From NCBI GenBank assembly GCA_902515745.1, contig CABXWB010000001.1, forward strand, positions 62,001 through 126,000: 64,000 bases of DNA, written 5' to 3'. Both the position numbers and the translations under genes were made by a program. Shown one piece after another: positions 10,645 to 20,862 of the stretch. The DNA comes from an uncultured Alphaproteobacteria bacterium (GTDB taxonomy: Bacteria > Pseudomonadota > Alphaproteobacteria > HIMB59 > GCA-002718135). Position 1 is the first letter of the stretch; every line of letters begins with the position of its first letter. A model generated the notes under the pieces. It had not been told where the DNA came from. It saw only the letters and a program-made list of their open reading frames with translations, and did no database searches.

Positions 10645-10869
10645 ATGGAAATTGAAGCAGCAAAAGTAATCGGGGCGGGTTTAGCCGTTATCGGTGTTAT
10701 TGGATCAGGTATTGGAATTGGGAATATTTTCTCATCTTTTATTCAAGCAGTTGGGAGAAATCCAGCAGCAAGAGGTGAAGTTTTTACAATGACAATGTTA
10801 GGTTTCGCATTAGTTGAAGCGATTGCACTTTTCGCGCTAGTTATTGCGTTAGTTATTTTGTTTGGATAG
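10645..10869 (+). CDS. atpE: ATP synthase F0 subunit c
   Basis: 74-aa two-TM proteolipid: GIGIGNIFSSFIQAVGRNPAARGEVF...LVEAIALFALVIALVILFG. Confidence 0.97.
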   Translation: MEIEAAKVIGAGLAVIGVIGSGIGIGNIFSSFIQAVGRNPAARGEVFTMTMLGFALVEAIALFALVIALVILFG

Positions 10870-10886
10870 AACACAATAATTAATTA

Positions 10887-11378
10887 ATGCCTCAATTAAA
10901 TCCAGAGTTTTTTGTTTCACAGCTCTTTTGGTTAGCTGTATTTTTTACTTTTCTATTGGTATTTTTATGGAGGGTATCTCTTCCAAGAATAGCTACAGTT
11001 TTAGAGAAAAGACAAAATAAAATAGATGAGAATTTATCTTCAGCAAAAGAGCTTCAAGAACAGGCAATGGAAATTGAAAAAAAAATTAATGATCAAATCA
11101 ATAAGGCTAAACTAGAAACAGATGAGAAAATTAAAGAAACAATCAATGCTTTACAACAAGATGTCTCTTCTCATCTTTCTTCACTTGATAAAGATTTAGA
11201 AAAAAAAGTTTCTGATGCAGAAAAAGAAATTTTAAAAAGCAAAGATAATCAAATGAAAAATATTAACAATGAAATAGCTAATATTACAAAACTGACTGTT
11301 GGTAAAATTACAGATATAGAATTGTCAGACAATGAAATTAATAAAGTTATTGAATCACATAAAGGTACTTTTAACTAA
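10887..11378 (+). CDS. atpF': ATP synthase F0 subunit b'
   Basis: N-terminal TM followed by coiled coil; between atpE and atpF. Confidence 0.88.
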   Translation: MPQLNPEFFVSQLFWLAVFFTFLLVFLWRVSLPRIATVLEKRQNKIDENLSSAKELQEQAMEIEKKINDQINKAKLETDEKIKETINALQQDVSSHLSSLDKDLEKKVSDAEKEILKSKDNQMKNINNEIANITKLTVGKITDIELSDNEINKVIESHKGTFN

Positions 11379-11863
11379 TGTTTTCTGATCCTCAATTTTG
11401 GGTTGCGGTATCTTTTATTCTATTTATTGCAGCTATTTTTAATCCAGTAAGAAAAATACTTACCTCTAGTTTGGATGCTCAAATAAAAGATATAAAAAAT
11501 AAAATAGATGAAGTTGAGAATTTAAAAAATGAAGCTCAAAAAGCTCTTGATGATTTAAAAGAAAGAGAAACTAAAGTAGAAAAGGAAATACAAAATCTTA
11601 ATTTGGAATCTGAAAAAAGAATAGCTGAACTGAAAGATATATCTACCTCTAAATTAACTGACCAAATTGAAAAAAGAAAAATATTGGCTGAAAATAAGAT
11701 TGAACAATTAGTAAGAGATACCAATAACTTCATAAAAAATTATATTTCAAGAGTTGCGATAGAGGCTACGAGAAATATTCTACTTCAAAATCTCAGCAAG
11801 GATAAAAAGTCTGAATTAATTGAAGAATCTATTACAGAATTTAACTCTGTTTTAAAGAACTAG
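11378..11863 (+). CDS. atpF: ATP synthase F0 subunit b
   Basis: N-terminal TM plus coiled coil; overlaps the preceding gene. Confidence 0.9.
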   Translation: MFSDPQFWVAVSFILFIAAIFNPVRKILTSSLDAQIKDIKNKIDEVENLKNEAQKALDDLKERETKVEKEIQNLNLESEKRIAELKDISTSKLTDQIEKRKILAENKIEQLVRDTNNFIKNYISRVAIEATRNILLQNLSKDKKSELIEESITEFNSVLKN

Positions 11864-11974
11864 AACTATATTTAGTTAATCCAAAATTTGCCTACAATAT
11901 TAATAAATTAATATTAAAAGATTTCAAAAACTATAGTATTATTAAGAAATCAAAATTAATATTAGCAAATTTAG

Positions 11975-12916
11975 ATGACAAAAAAACTTAATATCTTTCT
12001 TGCAGGACCTCGAGGATTTTGTGCAGGAGTAGATAGGGCTATAGAAATGGTTAAAGGTGCTTTAAAAAAATACGGAGCACCAGTATATGTTCGTCATGAA
12101 ATAGTTCATAATAAATTTGTTGTAGAAAATCTTAAGTCGCAAGGAGCTATATTTGTAGAAGAACTAAATGAAATTCAAGATAAAAGCAGGCCGGTTATAT
12201 TTTCTGCACACGGTGTTCCAAAAGCAGTCCCAGAGGAAGCATTAAGTTTAAATTTAGTATATTATGATGCAACATGTCCGCTTGTTAGCAAAATCCATAA
12301 AGAAGTTGAAAATTTTGATAAAAAAAATCTGCCAGTAATTTTAATTGGTCATAGAAATCATCCTGAAGTTATTGGAACTATGGGCCAAACAGATAAAAAA
12401 ATTCATTTAGTAGAAAAAGTTGAAGATGTAAAAAAATTACCTTTTAACCAAAATGATGAGATTGCATATGTTACTCAGACAACGCTATCAGTAGATGATA
12501 CTAAAGATATAATAAAAGAGATAAAATTACATTTTAGTAATGTCATAGAACCAAAAAAAAATGATATTTGTTATGCAACAACAAATAGACAAGAAGCAGT
12601 CAAAAAAATAGCGAATCAATGTGATTATTTTTTGGTAATTGGTGCAAGTAACTCATCAAATTCCCTAAGATTAGTAGAAGTAGCAAAAAATTATGGATCA
12701 AAAAAAGCTATTTTAGTAGAAGATGTAGATTCCTTAAATTTAAATATTTTTCAAGAATCTGAAAATATAGGAATAACAGCAAGTGCATCATCGCCAGAAG
12801 TACTTGTTAAAAAACTTCTAGATAATTTGAAAAGAAATTTTGAAATACATATAAATGAAGGATCTTTCCAAAAAGAAGATGTATTTTTTAAAGTGCCACA
12901 AAAACTAAACGTATAG
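11975..12916 (+). CDS. ispH: 4-hydroxy-3-methylbut-2-enyl diphosphate reductase
   Basis: LAGPRGFCAGVDRAIEMV, VFSAHGVPKAV, DATCPLVSKIH, GASNSSNSLRLVEVA. Confidence 0.97.
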   Translation: MTKKLNIFLAGPRGFCAGVDRAIEMVKGALKKYGAPVYVRHEIVHNKFVVENLKSQGAIFVEELNEIQDKSRPVIFSAHGVPKAVPEEALSLNLVYYDATCPLVSKIHKEVENFDKKNLPVILIGHRNHPEVIGTMGQTDKKIHLVEKVEDVKKLPFNQNDEIAYVTQTTLSVDDTKDIIKEIKLHFSNVIEPKKNDICYATTNRQEAVKKIANQCDYFLVIGASNSSNSLRLVEVAKNYGSKKAILVEDVDSLNLNIFQESENIGITASASSPEVLVKKLLDNLKRNFEIHINEGSFQKEDVFFKVPQKLNV

Positions 12917-12919
12917 AAG

Positions 12920-13870
12920 ATGGCAGTCTTTACTAAATTATTTAAAGAAGATATTGAAAACTTTATTTCTGAGTACTCAATTGGAAATTTAGATAGCTTT
13001 GAAGAAATTGTAGATGGGATAGAGAACTCAAATTTTAAAATTTTTTGTAATAATCAACCATATATTTTAACAATTTTTGAAAAAAGAGTAACTGAGCAAG
13101 AATTACCTTTTTTTATTAATTTAAAAAATTTTTTAAATAAAAATAAATTTAAATGTCCAAAAGCTATCTCTGATAAAAATGGAAAAATTTTAAAAAGAAT
13201 AAAAAATAAAACAGCTGTTATTATATCTTTTCTAGAAGGTAAAAGTATTGAAATTCCAAACTTAAAAATATGTAGAGAAGTTGGAAAGATGGTTGCTAAT
13301 TTACACAATCTTACTATAAATTTTGATGAAAAAAGAACTAACAGTTTAGATTTAAAGGATTGGAAAGAAATTTATAGAAAGTGCCTTAATAATAACTCTG
13401 AAAAGTTTAATGAAACAATGAATTTGTTAAAAAATGAAATAGAATATTTAGAAAATTATTGGCCAACAAACATTCCTTGCGGTGTCATACACGCTGATTT
13501 GTTTAGAGATAATATTTTTTTTAAAGATGAAAAAATTTCTGGAGTAATAGATTTCTATTTTTCATGTTATTATTTTTATGTGTACGATTTAGCTATAGTT
13601 ATTAATGATTGGTGCTTTGATGAAGATGGACAAAACTTTCACAAAGATAACTGCTTGAGTATTCTTGAGGAATATCAAAAACTCAGAGTATTAAGTGATC
13701 TTGAGAAGAAATCATTAAATATTTTATTAAGAGCTGCAGCTGTTAGAATATTATGTACAAGAGTACACGACTATATTTTTCATCCACCTAATGTAGTCGT
13801 TGTTAAAAAAGATCCATTTGAATATTTTAATATTTTAAAATGGCATCAACAGAATAATATTTTTGAATAA
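12920..13870 (+). CDS. thrB: Homoserine kinase, choline-kinase-like type
   Basis: GVIHADLFRDNIFF and GVIDFYFSCYYFYVYDLAI; conserved ispH-thrB-rnhA order. Confidence 0.93.
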   Translation: MAVFTKLFKEDIENFISEYSIGNLDSFEEIVDGIENSNFKIFCNNQPYILTIFEKRVTEQELPFFINLKNFLNKNKFKCPKAISDKNGKILKRIKNKTAVIISFLEGKSIEIPNLKICREVGKMVANLHNLTINFDEKRTNSLDLKDWKEIYRKCLNNNSEKFNETMNLLKNEIEYLENYWPTNIPCGVIHADLFRDNIFFKDEKISGVIDFYFSCYYFYVYDLAIVINDWCFDEDGQNFHKDNCLSILEEYQKLRVLSDLEKKSLNILLRAAAVRILCTRVHDYIFHPPNVVVVKKDPFEYFNILKWHQQNNIFE

Positions 13871-14298
13871 TGATTAATATTTATACGGATGGTGCATGTT
13901 CTGGGAACCCTGGTATAGGTGGATGGGGGGTTGTGATATTAGATAATAACAAAGAAATTTTATTAAATGGTGGTGATCAACAAACTACTAATAATAAAAT
14001 GGAACTTACAGCAGCAATAAAAGCACTGGAATATTTTGAGATAAAAAAAGAATTAATCATTTATACCGATAGCAAATATGTAAAGGATGGCATCGAATCA
14101 TGGATTACAAATTGGAAAAAAAATGGATGGAAAACATCAGCAAAAAAAATAGTGAAAAATAAAGAATTATGGATGCAATTAGATAATCTAATAAATAAAC
14201 ATATTGTAACATGGAAGTGGGTTAAGGGTCACGCAGGTTTCGAATTTAATGAGAAAGCTGATGAACTGGCAAGGAAATATATTGAAAGTAATATTTAG
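13870..14298 (+). CDS. rnhA: Ribonuclease HI
   Basis: YTDGACSGNPGIGGWG, NNKMELTAAIKAL, YTDSKYVKDGI, KGHAGFEFNEKADELA. Confidence 0.97.
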   Translation: MINIYTDGACSGNPGIGGWGVVILDNNKEILLNGGDQQTTNNKMELTAAIKALEYFEIKKELIIYTDSKYVKDGIESWITNWKKNGWKTSAKKIVKNKELWMQLDNLINKHIVTWKWVKGHAGFEFNEKADELARKYIESNI

Positions 14299-14845
14299 TT
14301 TATTTTTTATATTTCTGTATTTTAAACAGAGTTTAGCTAATGATTTATGGTCTATTGATAAAAATGTTTCTAGTATAGAATTTGAAGTCTCAGTTTTGTT
14401 TGCAAATAATGTAATTGGTAAATTTAATGAATTTGATGGTTTTGTTTCTTTAGATTTATCAAATCAAAATAACAATAAGGCTCTTATAAATGTAAGAATT
14501 GATAGTTTAGATATAAATTACAAACGGTATAAAGATTTAGTGCTTAGTGAAGTTTTTTTTGATGCTAAAAAATTTCCTTTAGGTCTTATTGACACAAATA
14601 ATTTCAAATTTAATTATGAAGATAATAAAATTAATTTGATAGGTGAGTTAACAATAAAAGGTAAAAGTCAAAATATTCCTATTGATGTTGAAGTAATAAA
14701 ATTAGCTAGTGAGTTGGTTCAGGTAAAAAGTGAAATATCTTTTTACAGAAATGAGTTTGAAATTGGCACTGGTAATTGGAAAAACACGACAATTCTCAAA
14801 GATAAAATAAAGATAAAAGCAAATATATTTCTTTTTAAAGAATAA
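14282..14845 (+). CDS. YceI-family periplasmic protein; probable TTG start
   Basis: The track ORF begins at 14249 (ATG); an in-frame TTG at 14282 gives a cleaner signal peptide (LKVIFSLFFIFLYFKQSLA). YceI fold pattern WSIDKNVSSIEFEV...GKFNEFDGFV...LIGELTIKGKSQNIPIDVEV. Confidence 0.82.
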   Translation: MKVIFSLFFIFLYFKQSLANDLWSIDKNVSSIEFEVSVLFANNVIGKFNEFDGFVSLDLSNQNNNKALINVRIDSLDINYKRYKDLVLSEVFFDAKKFPLGLIDTNNFKFNYEDNKINLIGELTIKGKSQNIPIDVEVIKLASELVQVKSEISFYRNEFEIGTGNWKNTTILKDKIKIKANIFLFKE

Positions 14846-14867
14846 TTTATAATTTAAAAAATAATTA

Positions 14868-16352
14868 CTAAAAATTCAAATTTTGAGCAATTTTATTATT
14901 ACTTTTATATAAATCTTTCCAAATAGAGTATCTCTGTAATAAAAGATCTATGTTATCTTCATTAGGCTTATAAGTTTTACTTATTTTTATTTCACTAACA
15001 ATATTTTCTTTATTATCATTTGTATCATCCTGATACATGGCTAATCTCGCTACACCAAGTGCAGCACCAAATTCACTTTGTTCGCAAACACTTAATTTTC
15101 TATTTAATAGTGATGCGAGCAATTCAATCCAAAAAGAACTTTTTGAACCTCCTCCAACCATAAAAATGTTATCAAAGTTATTGTTAACTTTCAAAATAGA
15201 ATTTACTCCATCTAGTATTCCAAAACTGACACCTTCAATTACTGCATACTGTAAATCTGTTGCATTTGTGGTTGTTTTTATAGAGTGGAATGAACCTCTA
15301 ATATGTGGATCATTATGTGGAGTTCTTTCTCCAGATAAATAAGGCAAAAAAAAAGAAGAATTTTTTATTGAATTACTATCTTTATAAAAGCTCTCTATAT
15401 TTTTAAGTGTTTCAGCAATTGAAGTATTGGTAATAGAACAAATCCAATCTAAACAATTACTTGCACTTAACATAACAGACATTAGGTGCCATTTATTCGG
15501 TAAACAATGACAAAATGAGTGAACTGCATCACCTGTATTACTCAAAAAATTATCAGTTGGAGTAAAAAAAACCCCTGAAGTGCCAAGAGATATAAAAGAT
15601 TGATTTGTATTCGTTATACCCATACCAGTAGCTGCAGCTGCATTATCGCCCGCTCCTCCAACAACTTTTACATTATAATTAAAACCAAATTTCTCTTTTA
15701 ATTTTTTTTTTAAAAAACCAGTCTGTTGATTTCCTTCCACTAGATCTGGCATATGTTTTTCTTCTAAATATGAACAAGATAAAAGTTGATGAGACCATTT
15801 TCTTTTTTGAATATCTAACCATAATGTCCCAGAGGCGTCTGACATTTCTGAAAAAAATTCACCGGTAAGAACAAATCGTAAATAATCTTTAGGAAGTAAA
15901 ACTTTGAAAATTTTTTTAAAATTATCTATCTCATTATTTTTTATCCAATTTATTTTTGGTGCAGTAAAACCAGGCATAGTAATATTTCCTGAAATTGATC
16001 GTACTTCAAAATTTTGTTTTTCAAATTCTTCACATTCTTGATATGATCTTGTATCATTCCAAAGAATACATGGTCGAATAACTTTTCCATCCTTGTCTAT
16101 TAAAGTAGCCCCATGCATATGACCAGATAAGCCAATAGAAATAGTTTGAGAAAATTCTTTTGGTTTTTTTAACTTTAAAATCTCCAAGCATTCCATTGTT
16201 GAATCAATCCATTCTTGTGGATTTTGTTCACTAAAACCATCTTTAGGAGATTGTACAGTAAGATTTGAATTAGCAGATGCAAGAATACTTTGATTTTGGT
16301 CTATTAAAATCATTTTGATTGATGAAGTTCCAAGATCAATTCCAATAAACAT
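14868..16352 (-). CDS. xylB: Xylulokinase-like FGGY sugar kinase
   Basis: MFIGIDLGTSSIKMILID, SIGLSGHMHGATLID, PCILWNDTRSYQEC, GGAGDNAAAATGMGI, PYLSGERTPHNDPHIRGSF. Confidence 0.9.
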   Translation of the reverse strand: MFIGIDLGTSSIKMILIDQNQSILASANSNLTVQSPKDGFSEQNPQEWIDSTMECLEILKLKKPKEFSQTISIGLSGHMHGATLIDKDGKVIRPCILWNDTRSYQECEEFEKQNFEVRSISGNITMPGFTAPKINWIKNNEIDNFKKIFKVLLPKDYLRFVLTGEFFSEMSDASGTLWLDIQKRKWSHQLLSCSYLEEKHMPDLVEGNQQTGFLKKKLKEKFGFNYNVKVVGGAGDNAAAATGMGITNTNQSFISLGTSGVFFTPTDNFLSNTGDAVHSFCHCLPNKWHLMSVMLSASNCLDWICSITNTSIAETLKNIESFYKDSNSIKNSSFFLPYLSGERTPHNDPHIRGSFHSIKTTTNATDLQYAVIEGVSFGILDGVNSILKVNNNFDNIFMVGGGSKSSFWIELLASLLNRKLSVCEQSEFGAALGVARLAMYQDDTNDNKENIVSEIKISKTYKPNEDNIDLLLQRYSIWKDLYKSNNKIAQNLNF

Positions 16353-16401
16353 GGAGTAAATTTATAACATTAATTTTTTAATTAATACAAAGAAATTAAA
16401 A

Positions 16402-17262
16402 CTACTTATAAGAATATCTAAATATAAATACTCCAGATGATACAATAATAATTGCTCCAATAATCGTAAATATATCTGGGACTTCTCCATATACTAATAA
16501 ACCAAAAATTATCCCCCATACAATTATGGTGTAATTATAAGGTGCTAAAATACTTGCTGGTGTAACACTCAATGCCTTAATTTGTAAAAATAAACCAGTA
16601 CAAAAAAAGATACCCAAAAAAATAAAAAAAATAAAAGAAAACGAATGTAGGGGTTGCCAGAAAAAAAGTGATAGTACAAATGTAATAATTGCACCTATGA
16701 GACCATTGTAGAACAACATAGTTTCATTGTTATCATACTTAGCATTTAATCTTGTTGCTATTTGAAATAGTGAATAAAAAAAAGCAGCACATAATGGAAT
16801 AATTAGATAAGGATTAAATATAGTCAGTCCAGGTCGCATGATTAGAATAACTCCACAAAAACTAACACCAATTGCTAGCCAGGTGGTTGTATTTATTTTT
16901 TCTTTTAATATAAAATAAGAAAAAACTAAAACTAGAACAGGGGCTAAAGAACCTACGGTATGAGCATCTGCTAGAGCTAAATGCCTAAAAGATAAAACAA
17001 AAAAACAAGATTCACATACAGATAAAATACATCTAGTTATTTGGATCTTGTAATTGTTTGAAAGATAAAATTTTTTAACTTTATTTTTTTTGGCAATAAA
17101 AAAAGAAAAGATAAAACAGAAAGTAAATTTAACAAATAATAATACAAAAACAGAGTGATACTGAACTGCTGTTTTTTGAATTGTATCTAAGATACCAAAA
17201 GATAAATAAGTTAAAAGGGTTAAAATTATTCCATAGGTATATGGATTTGATTTCATTTTCAT
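16402..17262 (-). CDS. DMT/EamA-family transporter
   Basis: About 10 TM segments with two EamA-like repeats. Confidence 0.85.
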   Translation of the reverse strand: MKMKSNPYTYGIILTLLTYLSFGILDTIQKTAVQYHSVFVLLFVKFTFCFIFSFFIAKKNKVKKFYLSNNYKIQITRCILSVCESCFFVLSFRHLALADAHTVGSLAPVLVLVFSYFILKEKINTTTWLAIGVSFCGVILIMRPGLTIFNPYLIIPLCAAFFYSLFQIATRLNAKYDNNETMLFYNGLIGAIITFVLSLFFWQPLHSFSFIFFIFLGIFFCTGLFLQIKALSVTPASILAPYNYTIIVWGIIFGLLVYGEVPDIFTIIGAIIIVSSGVFIFRYSYK

Positions 17263-18452
17263 TAAAGATTTTTAAAGATATTATTGTAAAAATCTTTTTT
17301 AATATTCTTATCAGCATCTAAAATTTGCATCATTAAAACAGCTGACAAATTATTTTTTGGATCTGCCAAAAAATAAGTAGCGGCATAGCCTGACCATCCA
17401 AATTCTCCAACTGGACCAAACTTATTTTGAGAAGTATTATTCATTAACACTCTAAATCCTAAACCCCAACCATATCCATCTAGATCATTTTCATAATCTG
17501 CATCTTTATTTGTATTAATTGATATGATTTCAATTGGAAATAACTCTTTATTTAAAGAATTATTTCGCATTAATTCTAAACTTTGAGAATTAATAAGCTC
17601 TTTTCCATTTTTATTTTTACCATCGATAAGCATTGTAGCAAATTTTTCATAATCTTCAGCTTTAGAAAACAAACCATGGCCTCCTCTGGAATAATTTTTA
17701 TTATTTGTTGGGTACCCGTATAATATTAACTTTCTTTTATCGTAATTTAAATTTGTTAGTTTTAATTTATCACTATTATATTCAAATGTTTCAACTAACT
17801 GACTATTACTATTTTCATCAATATAAAAATTTGTATTATTCATTTCTAAAGGTAAAAAAATATTTTCGTTTAAAACATCAAAAATTTTATCTTTTGTTAC
17901 AACTTCTATAATTCTCGCTAAAACATCTATAGATATAGAATAATGCCATTTTGAACCAGGTTCATATAACAGAGGTAATTCAGAAATTTTACTAATCTCT
18001 TCTTCCAAACTTGAAGATGCAGAATGAAATAAACTTCTATCCTCATATTCTTGAGCTAAAAAATTATCGCAACTGTTATATGTAAAGCCTGCTGTATGTT
18101 GTAAAAGTTGTCTAACAGTAGGTTTGTTTTCTAGAGAAGTTGTATTTTTTAAGTTGCTCTCAATACTACTAATTTTTTTTAAATTTTTAAAATCAGATAA
18201 ATGTTTATCTATAGTATCATCAAGAGATAAGAAATTTTTTTCAATTAATTGCATTGCTGCAAAACCAATAATTGGCTTTGTCATTGACCAAATTCTATAA
18301 TATGAATTTTTATTGAGCTTATTTTTTAATTCCAAATCTTTGTAACCAATTACTTCATGATAAATATTATTTTTATGATTTATTATCCATTCAGCTCCAT
18401 TACATCTTCCTGCATCAATATGTTTTTGAAAATCTAATTTAATATTATCCAT
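17262..18452 (-). CDS. Serine hydrolase, beta-lactamase/class C family
   Basis: SMTKPIIGFAAMQLIE (SxxK), YSISIDVLARIIE, GYAATYFLADP. Confidence 0.88.
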   Translation of the reverse strand: MDNIKLDFQKHIDAGRCNGAEWIINHKNNIYHEVIGYKDLELKNKLNKNSYYRIWSMTKPIIGFAAMQLIEKNFLSLDDTIDKHLSDFKNLKKISSIESNLKNTTSLENKPTVRQLLQHTAGFTYNSCDNFLAQEYEDRSLFHSASSSLEEEISKISELPLLYEPGSKWHYSISIDVLARIIEVVTKDKIFDVLNENIFLPLEMNNTNFYIDENSNSQLVETFEYNSDKLKLTNLNYDKRKLILYGYPTNNKNYSRGGHGLFSKAEDYEKFATMLIDGKNKNGKELINSQSLELMRNNSLNKELFPIEIISINTNKDADYENDLDGYGWGLGFRVLMNNTSQNKFGPVGEFGWSGYAATYFLADPKNNLSAVLMMQILDADKNIKKDFYNNIFKNL

Positions 18453-18459
18453 AAATGGG

Positions 18460-19458
18460 TTAGATTAGACTCTTTATCTTTTCTATTAGCTCTAAATTAA
18501 TTTGTCTTGGGCCTTTATCTTGCCTATTAGTATGTCTTCGTTGTCCAGGTAAACGCACATCGTCTAAAGATGTCATTTGTTCAAAAAATTTCTCAGCATG
18601 TTCATGCCAATTTTTTCCTGCAATAAGCTCTGGAGATAAGGCCAAAATAAATTCACCGCCCCTTGCAGGACCTCCGTCATTATTGTCTTCTTCTTTAGCT
18701 TCAAAACTAAATAAATCTCCTACTAGACCTGCAGCTAATAACTCAATCATCATTGCTATTGCAGAACCTTTGTAGTCGCCAAATGTTAAAAGGACTCCCC
18801 CATTTGCAATTTCAGAGGGATTATCAGTTTTTTCTCCATCTTTATTTAAGCCTGTTCCAAATGGAACTTTATGACCATCACGTGCTGCAACCTGAACTTC
18901 TCCCATCGCCATTGTTGAAGTAGCCATATCATAGACTACAGGGGTATTATTTTTTCTTGGCCAAGCAAAGGATATTGGATTTGTTCCAAATAATGGTTTT
19001 TTTGCACCAGCTGGGGCAACGCTTGGTTTATAAGCTGTACAAGCAATTCCAACTAAGTTGTTTTCAGCCAATGCTTCAGTTTCATGCCATAATGCTGCAA
19101 AGTGGTGTGTATTAGTTATAGTTAAAACACCAACACCATGTTTATTTGTCGTTTTTATCAATTCAGGCAAACCAACTTTTATTCCTACAGGAGCAAAGCC
19201 ATAATCTCCCTCTACACGAATTGCATTCTGTGTAAGATAAGTATTTGAAGGTCGCGAAACTCCATTTGCTTTTTTACTTTTTAAAGAAGCTACATAACCA
19301 GGAATACGAAACAATCCATGAGAAACACTTCCATCTCTTTCAGCATGTGAAACTGTTGTTGCTACAGAATCAGCATTGAAATGATCACATCCATGGGCTG
19401 ATAGTGCTTTATATGCTAAATCATATACATTTTCTAATTCTAATGGTGTGGTATTCAT
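18460..19458 (-). CDS. Malate/L-lactate dehydrogenase (Ldh/YlbC) family oxidoreductase
   Basis: HAERDGSVSHGLFRIPGYVASL, VLTITNTHHFAALWHETEALAE, YDMATSTMAMGEV, GGEFILALSPE. Confidence 0.9.
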   Translation of the reverse strand: MNTTPLELENVYDLAYKALSAHGCDHFNADSVATTVSHAERDGSVSHGLFRIPGYVASLKSKKANGVSRPSNTYLTQNAIRVEGDYGFAPVGIKVGLPELIKTTNKHGVGVLTITNTHHFAALWHETEALAENNLVGIACTAYKPSVAPAGAKKPLFGTNPISFAWPRKNNTPVVYDMATSTMAMGEVQVAARDGHKVPFGTGLNKDGEKTDNPSEIANGGVLLTFGDYKGSAIAMMIELLAAGLVGDLFSFEAKEEDNNDGGPARGGEFILALSPELIAGKNWHEHAEKFFEQMTSLDDVRLPGQRRHTNRQDKGPRQINLELIEKIKSLI

Positions 19459-19491
19459 TTACTTTTATTGAATAATTAATATTATTGATTA

Positions 19492-20862
19492 ATGGATAGA
19501 GGATTATTGGACAATTTAAAAGATATTTTAGAAGAAAGAATATCATTTTCAGAAAGTGTAAGAAATAATCATGCAAAAGGTGAAGATGCCTATGATCCTG
19601 TTCTACCTAGGGCAGTTTTGTTTCCAAAAAACAACGAAGAACTTTCAAAAATATTAAAAATTTGTAATGAATTTAAAGTACCAGTAACTGCGTATGGTAC
19701 TGGTACATCTTTAGAAGGTCATGTTGTTGGAAATGATGAAGGTTTTACAATTTCAATGGAAAATTTCAACAAAGTTATTTCTATTAATGAGGCGGACTTT
19801 GATTGTCGTGTACAAGCAAATGTCTCACGTGAACAACTAAATGAAACTTTAAAAGATAAAGGAGTTTTTTTCCCAATAGATCCAGGTGCAAATGCTTCTC
19901 TTGGAGGTATGGCAGCTTGTTCTGCTTCAGGAACAATGGCAGTAAGATATGGAACGATGCGAACTACTGTGCTTGGTTTAACTGTCGTAATGGCAAATGG
20001 CGATATAATTAAAACAGGAAGTAGGGCAAAAAAAACTTCCGCAGGATACAATTTAACAAACCTGTTTGTTGGTTCAGAAGGAACACTTGGGATTATTACT
20101 GAGGTTCATCTAAGGTTATCACCTATACCTGAAAGTATTATGAGTGCTGTTTGTCAATTTCCGGATCTAGACTCTGCTGTTTTAACAGCACAAGAAATAA
20201 TTCAGTATGGTGTGCCAATTGCAAGAGTAGAATTATTAAATAAAGATCAAATGGATATAAGTATTAAATATTCAAAGTTAGAAAATTTAGAAAGTTTGCC
20301 TACACTATTCTATGAGTTCCATGGGAGTGAAATTTCAAATAAAGAATCGATTGATGTAGTGGAAGAAATTTCAAAAAATAATAATGGCAGTGAATTTAAG
20401 TGGGCAGCAAACACAGAAGAAAGAAACAAGATCTGGAAAGCAAGGCATAATGTATATTATTCAGTAAAAGCTGAGGGAGATAACATTAGAGTGTATGTCA
20501 CTGATGTTTGTGTACCTATTTCAAACATTGTGGAATGTATTAAATTTGCAGAAACAGAACTTAGAGAAACTGGATTAAAGGCACCAATGGTTGGTCATGT
20601 AGGGGATGGAAACTTTCATGTATCTGTTGTTTACGATCCTAGTAAAGAAAATGAATATAAATATATTAGAGCATTTAGTAATAAATTAATTGATAAAGCA
20701 CTAGAAATGGATGGAACTATAACAGGCGAGCACGGTATAGGTCTTCAAAAGAAAGAGTATTTATTAAAACAACATCGAGATAATATTCCACTAATGAAAT
20801 TGATAAAGAAAAGTTTTGATCCAAACAATATTTTAAATCCTGGTAAAGTTTTTGATGTATAA
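19492..20862 (+). CDS. FAD-linked oxidase, GlcD/D-lactate dehydrogenase-like
   Basis: AYGTGTSLEGHVVG, FFPIDPGANASLGGMAACSASGTMAVRYGT, VGHVGDGNFHV, GTITGEHGIGLQKKEYL. Confidence 0.93.
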   Translation: MDRGLLDNLKDILEERISFSESVRNNHAKGEDAYDPVLPRAVLFPKNNEELSKILKICNEFKVPVTAYGTGTSLEGHVVGNDEGFTISMENFNKVISINEADFDCRVQANVSREQLNETLKDKGVFFPIDPGANASLGGMAACSASGTMAVRYGTMRTTVLGLTVVMANGDIIKTGSRAKKTSAGYNLTNLFVGSEGTLGIITEVHLRLSPIPESIMSAVCQFPDLDSAVLTAQEIIQYGVPIARVELLNKDQMDISIKYSKLENLESLPTLFYEFHGSEISNKESIDVVEEISKNNNGSEFKWAANTEERNKIWKARHNVYYSVKAEGDNIRVYVTDVCVPISNIVECIKFAETELRETGLKAPMVGHVGDGNFHVSVVYDPSKENEYKYIRAFSNKLIDKALEMDGTITGEHGIGLQKKEYLLKQHRDNIPLMKLIKKSFDPNNILNPGKVFDV